Source: Chinchilla lanigera (Eukaryota > Chordata > Mammalia > Rodentia > Chinchillidae). From it: 64,000 bases of DNA. The stretch is from contig NW_004955402.1 in the NCBI RefSeq assembly GCF_000276665.1, positions 3,530,802 to 3,594,801 of the forward strand, in the 5' to 3' direction. Of the stretch, positions 23,197 to 32,665 are shown in pieces; within the stretch, counting starts at the first letter, position 1; the number at the start of each line of letters is the position of its first letter. The position numbers were made by a program, and so were the translations under genes. The notes under the pieces were generated by a model. The model saw only the letters and a program-made list of their open reading frames with translations, ran no database searches and had not been told where the DNA came from.

Positions 23197-23775
23197 AAGT
23201 GTGTTACCCGGAGTCTTCAGGTTAATATTTGGACCAGGGCCTAGGTATCCATGCAATGGGAAGGTCTTTCACATGTTCTCAGAGACACAATCTCTGTAAT
23301 CTTACCTAAATTACCTGACACCTCTAAAAATTCTTTACTGTGCAAAACAATAAATGTAGGTCTGCCATTTCAGTGAGACATGGGAGCAAGTTCATGAGAT
23401 CTACTCTACAGCATGCTGACTACACCTAAGAACAATGTATTGTGTACTTGAAAATCACTCAGAGTAGAAGAGTAGCCTTGATTATCTATCTTACAATGTT
23501 TGTATCTTTCAAAACATCAAGTTGTATGCCTTAAATATATACCATTTTTATTTGTCAATTAAAAAAATAAATAAAACTTAAAATATGGACCTAGCCATTA
23601 TCGCATATCTCCTTTTAAATAATACCAAAGACAATATCCATCATGTTTTTGGATACTAATATATCAAGTAGCAGTCTAAGCAGGTTTACTATGTATCTTA
23701 AGCAAAATTACAATGTGTAAAAGGATGATTCTGAAATCACATAAAAAGCTTGGTACAAATAAAGATTAAAATGAA
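23197..23775. other. Unique AT-rich sequence
   Basis: No gene seen. 23340-23580 resembles an old L1 or LTR 3' tail ('gaaaatcactcagagtag', 'caattaaaaaaataaataaa') but is not assignable. Confidence 0.3.
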
Positions 23776-23789
23776 ACCTTTAATTAATT

Positions 23790-23888
23790 TTTTTTGTTGT
23801 TGTTGTTTTTCTCCGGTACCAGGAACTGAACTCACAACCTTGCGCTTGCCAGGCAGGCGCTTTGCCGCTGAGCTAAATCCCCAGCCCC
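23790..23888 (-). mobile_element. ID SINE, minus strand, young
   Basis: On the minus strand: 'ggggctggggatttagctca', 'gcggcaaagcgcctgcctgg', 'gttgtgagttcagttcc', then 'tggtaccggagaaaaac' and a CAA/A tail. The perfect 14-bp duplication 'acctttaattaatt' lies at 23776-23789 and 23889-23902. A and B boxes are intact, so transcription by RNA polymerase III is plausible. Same subfamily as 26733, 35367, 47651 and 50000. Confidence 0.95.
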
Positions 23889-23899
23889 ACCTTTAATTA

Positions 23900-23901
<2 letters not shown>

Positions 23902-23935
<34 letters not shown>

Positions 23936-23956
23936 CGCGCGCGCGCGCGCGCACAC
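23902..23956 (+). repeat. (GT)n(GC)n microsatellite, Z-DNA-prone
   Basis: About 15 GT units, one GA step, then about 9 GC units and CACA. It lies between two minus-strand ID elements. The (GC)n part is the strongest Z-DNA-type run in the window. Confidence 0.95.
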
Positions 23957-24020
23957 GAGCTGGGGATGGAACCGAGCGCCTCTGACGTATGTTTTACCCC
24001 TGAAGCTATACCCCAGCCCC
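23957..24020 (-). mobile_element. Old ID-like SINE fragment, minus strand
   Basis: 'gagctggggatggaaccgag' and 'ctgaagctataccccagccc' are the two ends of a reversed, shortened ID unit. The adjoining GT/GC repeat may have grown from its tail. Confidence 0.65.
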
Positions 24021-25322
24021 AGACTTCCTTTAATTTCAGTAGGAAAGCAGAACTGAACTATCACGTAGTCGAGGAGAGAAATACAGTAATTTGTAAAAGT
24101 TCCCAGAACTTCTTTGGAAGCTTCATTTTCTCACACATGGTTTATATGCAAACAAAATAATATACAAGATTTAAAGGGTATCAACAACAGTGACAAGTGC
24201 ATTTTATTAACCTCAAAGGCTGGTTTCTAAACAATAAATCTAGTGGATTCTAATAATCTAGGTATTAAAAGTCTGTTACTTACAGAATTATGAATCTGGT
24301 AATTACTTCTGAGTTGCATAAAGTCATAAAATGAATCAGGTTTTCTCTAACATAATTCTGGCAAAAAATAAGCTAAAATACTTCTGTTTATTTATTAATA
24401 CTAGGACCTTTTCAACACGTTACAAACACGTGTTTTCCCCCAGATGCGCCCCTTGAGCTCACCCTGCCAAACGTTCTCCTTCTGGCCATGTGTGTGACTC
24501 CCATCATTTTGCACGTTCCCAGAATTAAAGGAGGGGTAAAGCTTTGCAAAACAGAAACCAAGAGGCTGACTCAGTAGCTACCGGACATACGATGAACGCT
24601 GTCCAGAATATGATTCAGGGTATGTCTACCTGCTGCAATTCAAAAAGCTAGCTGAAGGTGAAAAACACCCAGAAACCTATTGTCTCTTTTTAAAACCACA
24701 TGGATTTCTTTTTGCCTCCTATCCTTTCAGCCATTTGCCTCCTGCTGAAGCCAAAGAAAATCTGATTAATGTGACAAGTGATTTCCTCCTAAAATTCCAG
24801 AGATGTAAACCATTTCAGAGGCAAATCTAAAGACGCCAGGCTGGGCACAGAGCAGCGGAGGGCATCAGAGTCTGGGGGAGATGGAGGTAGCCATGTCTCT
24901 CTACCCCAAAAAGTGAGACACGGGGAGAAGCCCACAGTCGCACTGAGCAACAGCTGAGCATGTGTTATGAATTAAGAAAAGGCAATAATGGGGAAAGGAC
25001 AAGCAGTGGAGAGTCTATGACATCAGCCCCTCCTAGACCATGCCAGTACATGATAAGAATTTCAAAAACAGAACCAGGTTCAAGTCCAGCAAAGACTCAT
25101 AAACAAGAGGAAAGAAACCAAAATATCACAGATTGATGTCAGCACACCAGAGCTAATACACAACAGCGTAGCTCTCGCCTCCACACCCAGCCAGACTTGA
25201 AAGTGTGGGAGTCTCTCCAGAGCTCTGTGTGTACTGGAGTCCTCTGGGTCTTCAGATTACAGCAGCACTACCCCATGCACACTCAGCCTTTAAGAGTGCC
25301 ATAGTTAAAACATCTAAGTGCA
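24021..25322. other. Unique sequence
   Basis: No gene or recognised repeat in 1.3 kb. Confidence 0.4.
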
Positions 25323-25394
25323 TTCCTTCGTTTCAGGAATGTCCCTCCAAAGCCCTTGTGTTAGAAGCTTGGTTGCCAGCTATCAGGAGGCTAT

Positions 25395-25413
25395 GGAACC
25401 TTCGGGAACCTTC
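25395..25413 (+). repeat. Duplication flanking the L1 fragment, left copy
   Basis: 'ggaaccttcgggaaccttc' here and 'ggaaccttcaggaaccttc' at 25603-25621 (18 of 19 identical) bracket the inserted L1 piece. Each is itself a doubled 'ggaaccttc'. Confidence 0.8.
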
Positions 25414-25602
25414 GATCTGCTCACTCCACTTCCCGGGATATATACTCGGGGGTGGAGAGCTGGATCATACGGCACTTCTATTTGCAGCGTTTTGAGGAAC
25501 TTCCATCCTGCTCTCTATAATGTTAAAAATAACTTCCCTAGGACTTGTGGCCCCTTATTCCTGCCAATTTCTGCATTTCAGGATGAGAACCTGAAACACA
25601 CA
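25414..25602 (-). mobile_element. Internal L1 fragment inserted in the LTR
   Basis: 25410-25589 aligns gap-free with 27565-27744 (7 mismatches in 180, 96%). In the downstream locus the same text is an internal part of a longer minus-strand L1. Here it has neither an L1 3' end nor a poly-T stretch and is bracketed by 19-bp near-identical duplications. It therefore does not look like a normal target-primed insertion. Confidence 0.8.
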
Positions 25603-25905
25603 GGAACCTTCAGGAACCTTCAGGAAGTAGGGCTGGGTCAGAGGAAGTTAGGTCACTGTGACAGTGACCTTGGAAGGGATACTGGGACCCAGAATTCCCT
25701 TTCTGTTTCTTTCTTTGGTTCCCCTTTGCCATGAGGAGAGAAGCCTCACTCTGCCATGAGCTCCTGCCATGACTTCTACCTCACAAGGGGTCCAGAGGAA
25801 CAAGGCCAATCAACCACTGACTGAAAGTTCTGAAGCAATGAGATCCTTTCAAGGTGATTACCTCGCGCATTTTGACACAGCGACTAACATATCAACTCAT
25901 TTAAA

Positions 25906-26723
25906 TATTTTAAAAATCTGAATTGGGTTGAGAAAAAAATGTAATCAGAGAATTAGAACCCATAAGATTTGTGAAACTATGGCAGGGGATGGAGAATTCA
26001 AACTATTTTTATTCACGTATACATTTAACTCATTTCTCAAAATGAGAAATTCAGTATCCCACGGGGAATGGGTATTTTTCAATAATTGCAGTTAACTAAA
26101 TATAGGCTTCTGGCACTTCAGATGTTGAATCAGCAATAGAAAAATGACAGTTTGCTGCCTCAGTAATTAAATAGTAAAATCATGTCTAAAAAGCAAAGGA
26201 GAACTTTTCAAACATCTAAAGACGCCATTATCTGAGGCATGAAATATATTTCTTCACAAGTACATTTTTTGAGAGCCTGGAAAATTAGCAATGATGTAAG
26301 AAATTTATTTTCTGGTAAGTAGATGAGATAGTGATGTGATAATTCCAACTAATGAAGACATTAAATGTGAGCGAGGTACAAAACTACTATAAGAAAAAGC
26401 ATGGGAACTTGAAAGATGTCTTAATCTAGTCTGAGGAGACAGCCCTACCAATGAGACTTTCTCCCGCATCCTCCAGGTGTTATTCAATCTCATCCGTTAA
26501 TTACACACAGTTTCCATATTTTGTCTAGATCATTCACTTCTGGATGGAAGACTCACTCTCTTAAGGTGTGATATTGTTTATAAAACAGAAGCTCATAATC
26601 CTAGATCATAAGCACAGAAAATTCTTCAAGTACAAACCCTAGGGTTTGTAAACATTCAGCAAAGGGCAAATTTCATGTATTTTAAACATAGCTGCAGGCA
26701 TGAAGAGAATCATATTTGGATTG
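25906..26723. other. Unique AT-rich sequence
   Basis: No gene or recognised repeat. Confidence 0.4.
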
Positions 26724-26732
26724 CCATTTGTA

Positions 26733-26838
26733 TACGGAGGGGGCTGGGGATTTAGCTCAGCGGCACAGCGCCTGCCTGGCAAGCGCAAGGTTGTGGGTTC
26801 AATTCCTGGCACCAGAAGAAAAACAAAAACAAAAAACC
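26733..26838 (+). mobile_element. ID SINE, plus strand, young
   Basis: 'gggctggggatttagctcag', 'cggcacagcgcctgcctggc' and 'gtgggttcaattcctggcac', then a GAAGAAAAACAAAAAC-type tail. Target-site duplication 'ccatttgta' at 26724-26732 and 26839-26847. Promoter boxes are intact. Confidence 0.93.
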
Positions 26839-26847
26839 CCATTTGTA

Positions 26848-27109
26848 AATACAGAAACCTTTAAATCAGGATGGCACACGCCCAATCGAGATACGCCCAC
26901 ACTGCGTGCATGCTCGCGCAAGACGTCTCAGTAACTCCCATGTGACCAGAGCTCAGGTAGCAGTGGAAGAAATAAGCAAAAGTCAGGGAGTGTTCATGAG
27001 AGGCGCCTAGGTCTTCAGGGTGCACTGGTCTCCAGGGCAGCCACGGTCACCAACATCTCAGGAAGCACAACGCCACATCTGTGTGTTGCAGGCGAGCGTC
27101 TCCATTGCA
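26848..27109. other. Unique sequence
   Basis: Nothing recognised. The L1 that follows may begin somewhat earlier than marked. Confidence 0.35.
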
Positions 27110-27780
27110 TTCTGCCAACAACGGTCACACAGGAACAGATATTTCCCCTGTCCCTCTTCCCTGCTACCCTCTGTAGCCTCTACTCACTATTATTCTACGC
27201 TCTAATTCTATGAGATCACTTCTTCAGCTCCCAAGCATGGGTGAAATATGTGATACTTGTGTTTCTGTGCACGACTTATTTCACTTGCGATCGCACCCCC
27301 AGTTGCGTTCATGTTGCTAAGGATAGCAGGACTCATGATCTATTGTTTTGGTCCTCCGTAACATTCCATGTGTACTGTACCGCATTCTCACCTTCCACGA
27401 TTCATCTAGAATAGTGACGGCGAACCTTTTAGAGCTTTCAGTGACACAAGTAGCCCACTGTGGCACGCACGCCGTAGTTCGATGCCACGGATCTATGATA
27501 TTTCAGTGGGTTCCATGGCCCAGTTTCTCTGCTTGGTGCTGTGTGGACACAAGCACAGGCAGCGCTTCGATCTGCTCACTCCGCTTCCCGGGATATATGC
27601 TCGGGGGTAGAGAGCTGGATCATATGGCACTTCTATTTCCAGCGTTTTGAGGAACTTCCATCCTGCTCTCCATAATGTTAAAAATAACTTCCCTAGGACT
27701 TGTGGCCCCTTATTCCTGCCAATTTCTGCGTTTCAGGATGAGAATGACTATCCCACGTCTGTCCCACGGCTGTATTTTAG
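27110..27780 (-). mobile_element. L1 3' UTR and ORF2 end, minus strand, interrupted by a MITE
   Basis: Antisense L1 text in order: 'ctctaattctatgagatcac', 'cgacttatttcacttgcg', 'aacattccatgtgtactg', 'cacgattcatct', then (after the MITE at 27412-27490) 'cagtgggttccatggccc', 'ttcgatctgctcactcc', 'agagctggatcatatggcac' and 'gaggaacttccatcctgc'. The right end passes into MaLR sequence at about 27780. Confidence 0.8.
27412..27490 (+). mobile_element. 79-bp hAT-type MITE
   Basis: Left end 'tagtgacggcgaacctttta'. Right end 'cgtagttcgatgccacgg', a decayed inverted copy of the left end (hAT elements of this kind end in '...ggttcgccatcactg'). Flanks 'atctagaa' and 'atctatga' match at 6 of 8 positions, fitting the 8-bp target-site duplication of hAT transposons. 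The L1 text continues on both sides, showing it inserted into an existing L1. No transposase remains, so it is non-autonomous and internally deleted. Confidence 0.65.
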
Positions 27781-28420
27781 AAGTAGAGAACTTGGGTTTT
27801 TTTGGTTTTATGGGTCTACAGATGGTGAGGGATTTCGTCCCTGGATAAATTGTACCCAGAGTCTCGGCAACACAGATAATTTAGATGATGAAACTTGGGA
27901 CTGTTTGTACTTAGGAGACTTAGATGAGATTTTAAGCTTGGTTTAATGCTGTAATGGGCTGAGACTTCGGGGTGTGCTGGGATAGGGCGAATGTATTTCA
28001 CACACAGAATGGGCATCAACGTTCGGGGGGTGGAGGGCAGACGGTAGGTTGAGTGGTGCCCCTCCCTCCAAGAGACATCTGCATCTCCTGAAACTGTACA
28101 CGTGACCTAATTTGGACAAAGTCTTTGTAGCTGCACTTGAAGGCCTAGAGATGAAGACATGCTAGATTACGTGGTGGGCCGAGTATCCAAACACGTGCAC
28201 CCCCCAGGATCCGCAGGAGAGATCTGACAGAGACCAGAGAAGGCCCCAAAAGGAGGCAGACGTTCAAGTGGTGTGGCCAGAAGCCATGCACAGAGACAGC
28301 CAGCAAGAGCTGGAAGACGCAAGGACGGAACCTTCCCTGCGGCCTCAGAAGGGAGGAGAGGCCTGGCGGCATCTTGATTTCACACTTCTGGCCGCTGGGC
28401 ACGGAAAGAACAATTGTTTG
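27781..28420 (+). mobile_element. MaLR internal 3' end and 3' LTR, plus strand
   Basis: 27781-28039 resembles the 3' end of MaLR internal sequence ('ggagacttagatgagattt', 'gtgctgggatagggcgaatg', 'aatgggcatcaacgttcggg'). 28040-28420 reads as an MLT1-like LTR: 'tgacctaatttggacaaagt', 'agatgaagacatgctagatt', 'gcatcttgatttcacacttc', 'tggccgctgg'. No coding capacity. Confidence 0.65.
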
Positions 28421-28474
28421 GTGATGTAAGATATGTCACTGGCAGTAATTTCTTATGACAGCCACTACCAGGTT

Positions 28475-29160
28475 ACCATCTGCCAGTATAGATACTTTCA
28501 TTTTTAAAAAACTTACCAATTTGATGTATGTCCAAAATATATCACTTCCATGTGTATGTTGTCTACTTAGAATGGGTACTGACTTTAAAATATTAAACGT
28601 TTTCATGTATTTTCCTATCTGCCTGCTGCAGTTCTTTGACCGTTTTGATAGTATAGCATTCCTTTTTACTGATTTTTCATCATGAATAATATACTGAAGA
28701 TGTTATTCCTTTTGTCTTTAAACTTGCAGGATTTACTTCAAACATTTTCTCTGGGTTGTCATTTGTTTGAATGATTTCTGTATTAATCTACCCCATAATA
28801 TGTTGTCCTTTAACAGTTTTGATTTTTGAGTTCATGCTGAGAATTTCATGTGCCTCAATGCCCAAGACTACAAATACACTTACCTGTTCTACTTTTTTAT
28901 TTTTCTAAGGCTTCAGCTTTTTAAGTGGAATCTTAATTTACCTCAAATTTATATTTTTATAAGGAGTTAAATAAACATCAAACAATATTTTTCTAAATGA
29001 TATTACTGTCCCCAAGCCATTTATTAAGTAATTGATTTTTGTTCATCTAGATTTTGATGCTACTTTTATAAATTTCATATGCCTACATTTTCCATTTTTA
29101 TCATTGAAATATATTTTTTGCGATAATAACTATATAACATGTTTATGTGTATGGTAAGGC
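28475..29160 (-). mobile_element. Old L1 ORF2 end, minus strand
   Basis: AT-rich antisense L1 text: 'ccttttgtctttaaacttgc', 'actgtccccaagccatttat', 'taagtaattgatttttg', 'gctacttttataaatttcat'. These correspond to the 'tgtcccagcaccatttatta' region of L1M. Strongly diverged. Confidence 0.6.
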
Positions 29161-29257
29161 AAACCACCTTCTCCCAAACACTTTTGTTTCCATGCTTTAA
29201 ATAGTTTCACTTATAATCCTCCAAATAAAATCTTAAAATATTTAGTTCTTATTGAAT

Positions 29258-29376
29258 TTTTTTTTGTCTTTTTGAGACAGGGTCTCACTATGGACTTCAG
29301 GCTGGCCTTGAACTCACACTGTAGCCCAGGCTAGCCTCAAACTTGCAGTGATCCCCTGCCTCAGCCTCTTGAGTGA
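29258..29376 (-). mobile_element. B1 SINE, minus strand
   Basis: 'tttttgagacagggtctcac', then the reversed internal quasi-duplication ('caggctggccttgaactcac' / 'caggctagcctcaaacttgc'), then 'ctgcctcagcctcttgag'. The outermost 5' part is missing. Confidence 0.88.
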
Positions 29377-29442
29377 TGAATCTTAGTGAAATTTTAACTG
29401 AATCTTACTGAAATTTTAACTTTTAATTTTACTGAAATTTTA
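29377..29442 (+). repeat. 22-bp tandem repeat
   Basis: Two adjacent 22-bp units, each beginning 'tgaatctta' and ending 'tgaaattttaac' (one mismatch), plus a partial third unit 'actgaaattttac'. It starts exactly where the B1 ends. Confidence 0.85.
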
Positions 29443-29687
29443 CATTAATAGAGTACTCTTCAGAGCACAGATACTTCTATTATATGAAGATTTCTTCTAT
29501 TTATTGAACTATCCCTGTTAGGTTTTTGTTCAAGATATTGTATGTACTTTATTAGTCTTATAAATATTCTTAATCATGTTTTACATAATGGTAATAGGAA
29601 ATCTGGAACAAGCAACGGGAATGATAACAGTAAGTTCAAACGTGCGACTGTACTAACCATGTCGTGGGTGCTTTGTAAGGCTTTGCA

Positions 29688-29850
29688 TATAACAGTTTAT
29701 TTAATTCTCATAATAATCCCCATTAATACTGAGGAGGAAACTGAGGCACAGATGTTAAGGGAGTTGCCTGACTTTACATATCTAGAAGGCAGAGGAGCCG
29801 GAATTCAAATCGAGGCAGTGTGGCTCCAGACTTAATGGTTTTTACAATTG
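29688..29850 (-). mobile_element. MIR SINE, minus strand
   Basis: 'ttatttaattctcataataa', 'tccccatta', 'aggaggaaactgaggcacag', 'gttgcctgac', 'agaggagccggaattcaaat' and 'gtggctccaga' follow the reversed MIR from the 3' part to the tRNA-derived head, including the core. Confidence 0.9.
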
Positions 29851-30109
29851 TAGTTTGTAACTGCATTTTTCTCTGAACCCTCAGAAATAGTTTTAATTGT
29901 TTTTCAGTGGATTCTTCCACAGTTTGTAGGAAGACAGCACTATGAACACAAACAGCTGAGGATGTCGTCTGCCCTTCTCAGGGGTCCACTTCATCTGTAC
30001 CCTAACGTACTGAACTGGCACACAACTCCCTAGTGCCCAGGGACCGGAAGCCCACTTCTCACCTGGGCGCGCTGGCGGCCGCTGCTCTGGCAAGTGCTTT
30101 GCGCGTTGT
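29851..30109. other. Unique sequence
   Basis: Nothing recognised. 30067-30085 is a short GC-rich spot ('gcgcgctggcggccgctgct'). Confidence 0.35.
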
Positions 30110-30240
30110 GTCCTTGCCTCCTTCCCCTTCCCCTTGCTCTTTCTCCCAGCCTGGCTTCAGGCCCTGGATATTCTTTACAACTCCTAAACAAACCCAGGCT
30201 CGCCCTGCCGAGGTCAGACCAGCAATCTCCCAGGGCTCAG
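30110..30240 (+). mobile_element. L2 fragment, plus strand (possible)
   Basis: 'ttgctctttctcccagcctg' and 'caactcctaaacaaacccag' followed by 'gctcgccctgcc' resemble the L2 3' region ('ctccagcc...ctggcct', 'ctcaaacacgccaagc...ctgcc'). Confidence 0.5.
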
Positions 30241-31106
30241 CAATGCCCCAGTTGGGGCACAGCCTCGTTCCACGACTCCTCACAACCCCACACATCTGCC
30301 AGACACTTGGAGGAGGGGCAAGGCCACCCTGCATCCCTGGGCTCCCGCTGTCTTCCATTCAGACACAAGTGCACCACAAATGAGCCTCAGCTCACACTAC
30401 TACAGTGCCTTCCCACGAGGCACTCGCTCAGGACGCGGGGGAAGACGTCCTGCCGCCCTGACTTTTCTGCGGAACTCGCTCGCTGTCCAGGAGGCTTTGT
30501 TTCTGGCATTTTCATTAATTTCACGCATACTGCAAGTGACAGCATTACTGCTGTGGGCTGACAGGACCCTGTGGGCTAACAGGACCCCAAACATCAAACG
30601 CGTGATGTCCCTATCCAACTTGACACCTGGTTTTCATTCCCAGCCATCGATTTTCTACCCACCAGCTAACATATTTCATAGAAAAAACTGTTCGCACTAC
30701 CTGCAAAGTATTGATTGCAGGAGCACTGGAATCCCTACCTGAAAATTTACAACCTTAATTTCCAGTAGGTTGCGTCAGTTATCATCAAGTGGGTGGAGAT
30801 TTAGGAGTGTGATCCGCATGTACTAACAAAAATGTTCACTACCAAACAGCCTACATGACCTGCAACTTACAACGAAATCGGAAGACAGAAATAAACATCA
30901 GGTCATTGTTTAAGTTTCTCAAGGAGCAGATAAATGGCTAGCTGTTTGCTAAGGAGAGTCAAAATTCATACAAGCATATACTCTTTCAAAAAAGAAAATG
31001 AATCCAAACCAGAAAGTAAACGCAAGTACGCAGTGCTGCAATTCAGAAACAAAAAGATCAGATAGGTCAGAGGTAATTTATACAATCATGAAGAGCAGAA
31101 ATTTTT
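30241..31106. other. Unique sequence
   Basis: Overlapping plus-strand open frames (up to 155 codons, 30033-30742) run through this GC-rich block and the L2-like part. No domain or exon boundary is supported. Confidence 0.4.
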
Positions 31107-31200
31107 ACGTCAGGCATGACAGCATTCACCTGAGAGTCCCAGCTACTTGGGAGGCTGAGGCAGGAGGCACTATTCAAAGTTCAACGTCAGCCTGCACAAA
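31107..31200 (+). mobile_element. B1 SINE, plus strand, 3'-truncated
   Basis: 'gtcaggcatgacagcattca', 'tcccagctacttgggaggct', 'gaggcaggagg' and 'aacgtcagcctgc', then an A-rich end. Only the first two thirds of a B1 remain. Confidence 0.8.
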
Positions 31201-32019
31201 AATAGCAGGAGGTTTTCACATAGTGCCTTCTATATTGTTAGAATACATTCTCCTATACAGGAACAAGGCAAGGGAAGAACTATCAGATGCTGCCCTGAAG
31301 TTCCCTCGAGACACCAGCATGTCAGGGTCTAGTCCCCAATCACCTGCCACTCCGTGTCACCTCAGCATCAGACACTTGTGACCCAACCAGAGCCTCCACA
31401 CTGGGGACTGCTGCTGGGGATGCAGGAGAACTCCAAGGTGGAACTCAGTGGCTCAGCAGATGTCTTCTTCCATGTGTGTCATGCTCTTACCAGGAACATG
31501 CCAGCAAAGTGGCACGCCATGTCCATACCGCGTGCGTGTGCACAGCGTAGACTGTGCTGCTCCAAAGGTCCCGAGGGGAGAGCTACAGCACAGGCTGGAG
31601 GGGCCACAGAGCTCACAGAGAGCGGCACCCGGGCTCTTACTTCAAGGCAAGGCTTGAGCTGTAGGCTCAGGAGGCGTGGGAATGAAGAGGGCATCCTGGG
31701 AAAGGACGGATGCACCTGGAAGGCTGGCTCTGTCCCAGCTGAGACCGGATCCTTGCGAGGGCAGCAGGGAAGTCACAATGGTGGGCAGATGCAGGAGGAA
31801 ATCATCCACTTGGCAAACACTGACTGAGGGTTCACTGCCCACTGAGGCTGCAGTGCAAAAATGTATGAAACACGGTCCTCAGGAGCTCACGGTTTACTGA
31901 AGGTGGACAGATGCAGAGCCCCTTGTCTGCGGGTCATGTAGCCTTGGACAGTCTCTAGCATGTCCTGCAGCATTGCCATGTAACACAGGTTAATCTGTCT
32001 TTCTATGTTTTGTACTCCA
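31201..32019. other. Unique sequence
   Basis: No repeat is recognised. Open frames up to 157 codons (31354-31827) are in GC-rich sequence and unsupported. Confidence 0.4.
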
Positions 32020-32250
32020 GGGCAACCGTGTGTTATTACTCTGGTGCTTTGGGGTCATTACTAAGGAAAATAAGAATGAACTTGGCACAAGCACTGGGAT
32101 ACTATGATCTGACAGGCATGCTACGGTACCAAGTAACTCAAAATTGTATGGAATTCAGAGCTTATGGACTGCTTATTTCTGGAATTTCTCATTTAATAAT
32201 TCTGGCCCGCAGTGGTCTGTAGGTGACTGAAACTGTGAAATGTGAAAATG
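32020..32250 (-). mobile_element. Tigger-type DNA transposon fossil
   Basis: 'ggaattcagagcttatgg', 'ctgcttatttctggaatttc', 'tcatttaataattctggccc' and 'gtgactgaaactgtgaaat' match the reverse complement of a mammalian DNA-transposon end whose complete text continues to 'ccgcggataaggggg'. The last 20-30 bases, with the terminal inverted repeat, are decayed or replaced by the LTR that follows. Family naming is from memory. Confidence 0.6.
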
Positions 32251-32260
32251 TGATGAAGGC

Positions 32261-32665
32261 TGCTATGGTTTATGTGCAGCTGTCCCCCCAAAGCCTCAGG
32301 CACTCACATGTGGGGCTTTAGGGAGGTGACTGGACCATGGCGTGTGATACCCATCCATGGATGAGTCCACAGTTGAGTATGTAGCAAATGTGATGCTGGG
32401 GTGTGCAGCCTGGTGGGAGGAGATGGGTGGTGGGGGCGGGGCCTGGAAGGTCTATCTCCTTCCTTCCTCCTGTGATCTTCTCTCTGCTTCTGCTGCCCTG
32501 CCATGGGCTCTTTGTACTCTGCCAGGCCTCTCTGCCACGCCATCCTGCCTTGGACCCAGCTGACTGTGGACTGAAACCTCTACAAACTGAGAGCCAAGAT
32601 AAACCTCTCCTCCTTCGAGTTGCAGATGACGGACACTGTGTCTCAGCGAGAAGAAAGCAGGAGGA
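32261..32665 (+). mobile_element. MaLR-type LTR, plus strand
   Basis: Starts 'tgctatggtttatgtg' and runs through 'ctgtccccccaaagcctcag', 'tgatcttctctctgcttctg', 'gactgtggactgaaacctct' and 'gagccaagataaacctctcc', ending 'actgtgtctcagcgagaaga'. Complete solo LTR of the kind seen at 25323, 40844 and 49648. No internal region. Confidence 0.8.

Larger units (their letters stand above)
25323..25905 (+). mobile_element. MaLR-type LTR, plus strand, split by an L1 fragment
   Basis: 'aatgtccctccaaagccctt', 'aagcttggttgccagc', 'gaagttaggtcactg', 'ccttggaagggatactggga', 'ctctgccatgagctcctgcc' and 'ttttgacacagcgactaac' follow the rodent MaLR-like LTR text in order, with the usual end. The LTR is interrupted at 25414-25602. 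Solo LTR; no internal region is visible on either side. Confidence 0.75.

Noticed and set aside
27347..27650. 100-codon plus-strand open frame
   Set aside because: It reads across L1, the MITE and L1 again, so it is a chance frame.
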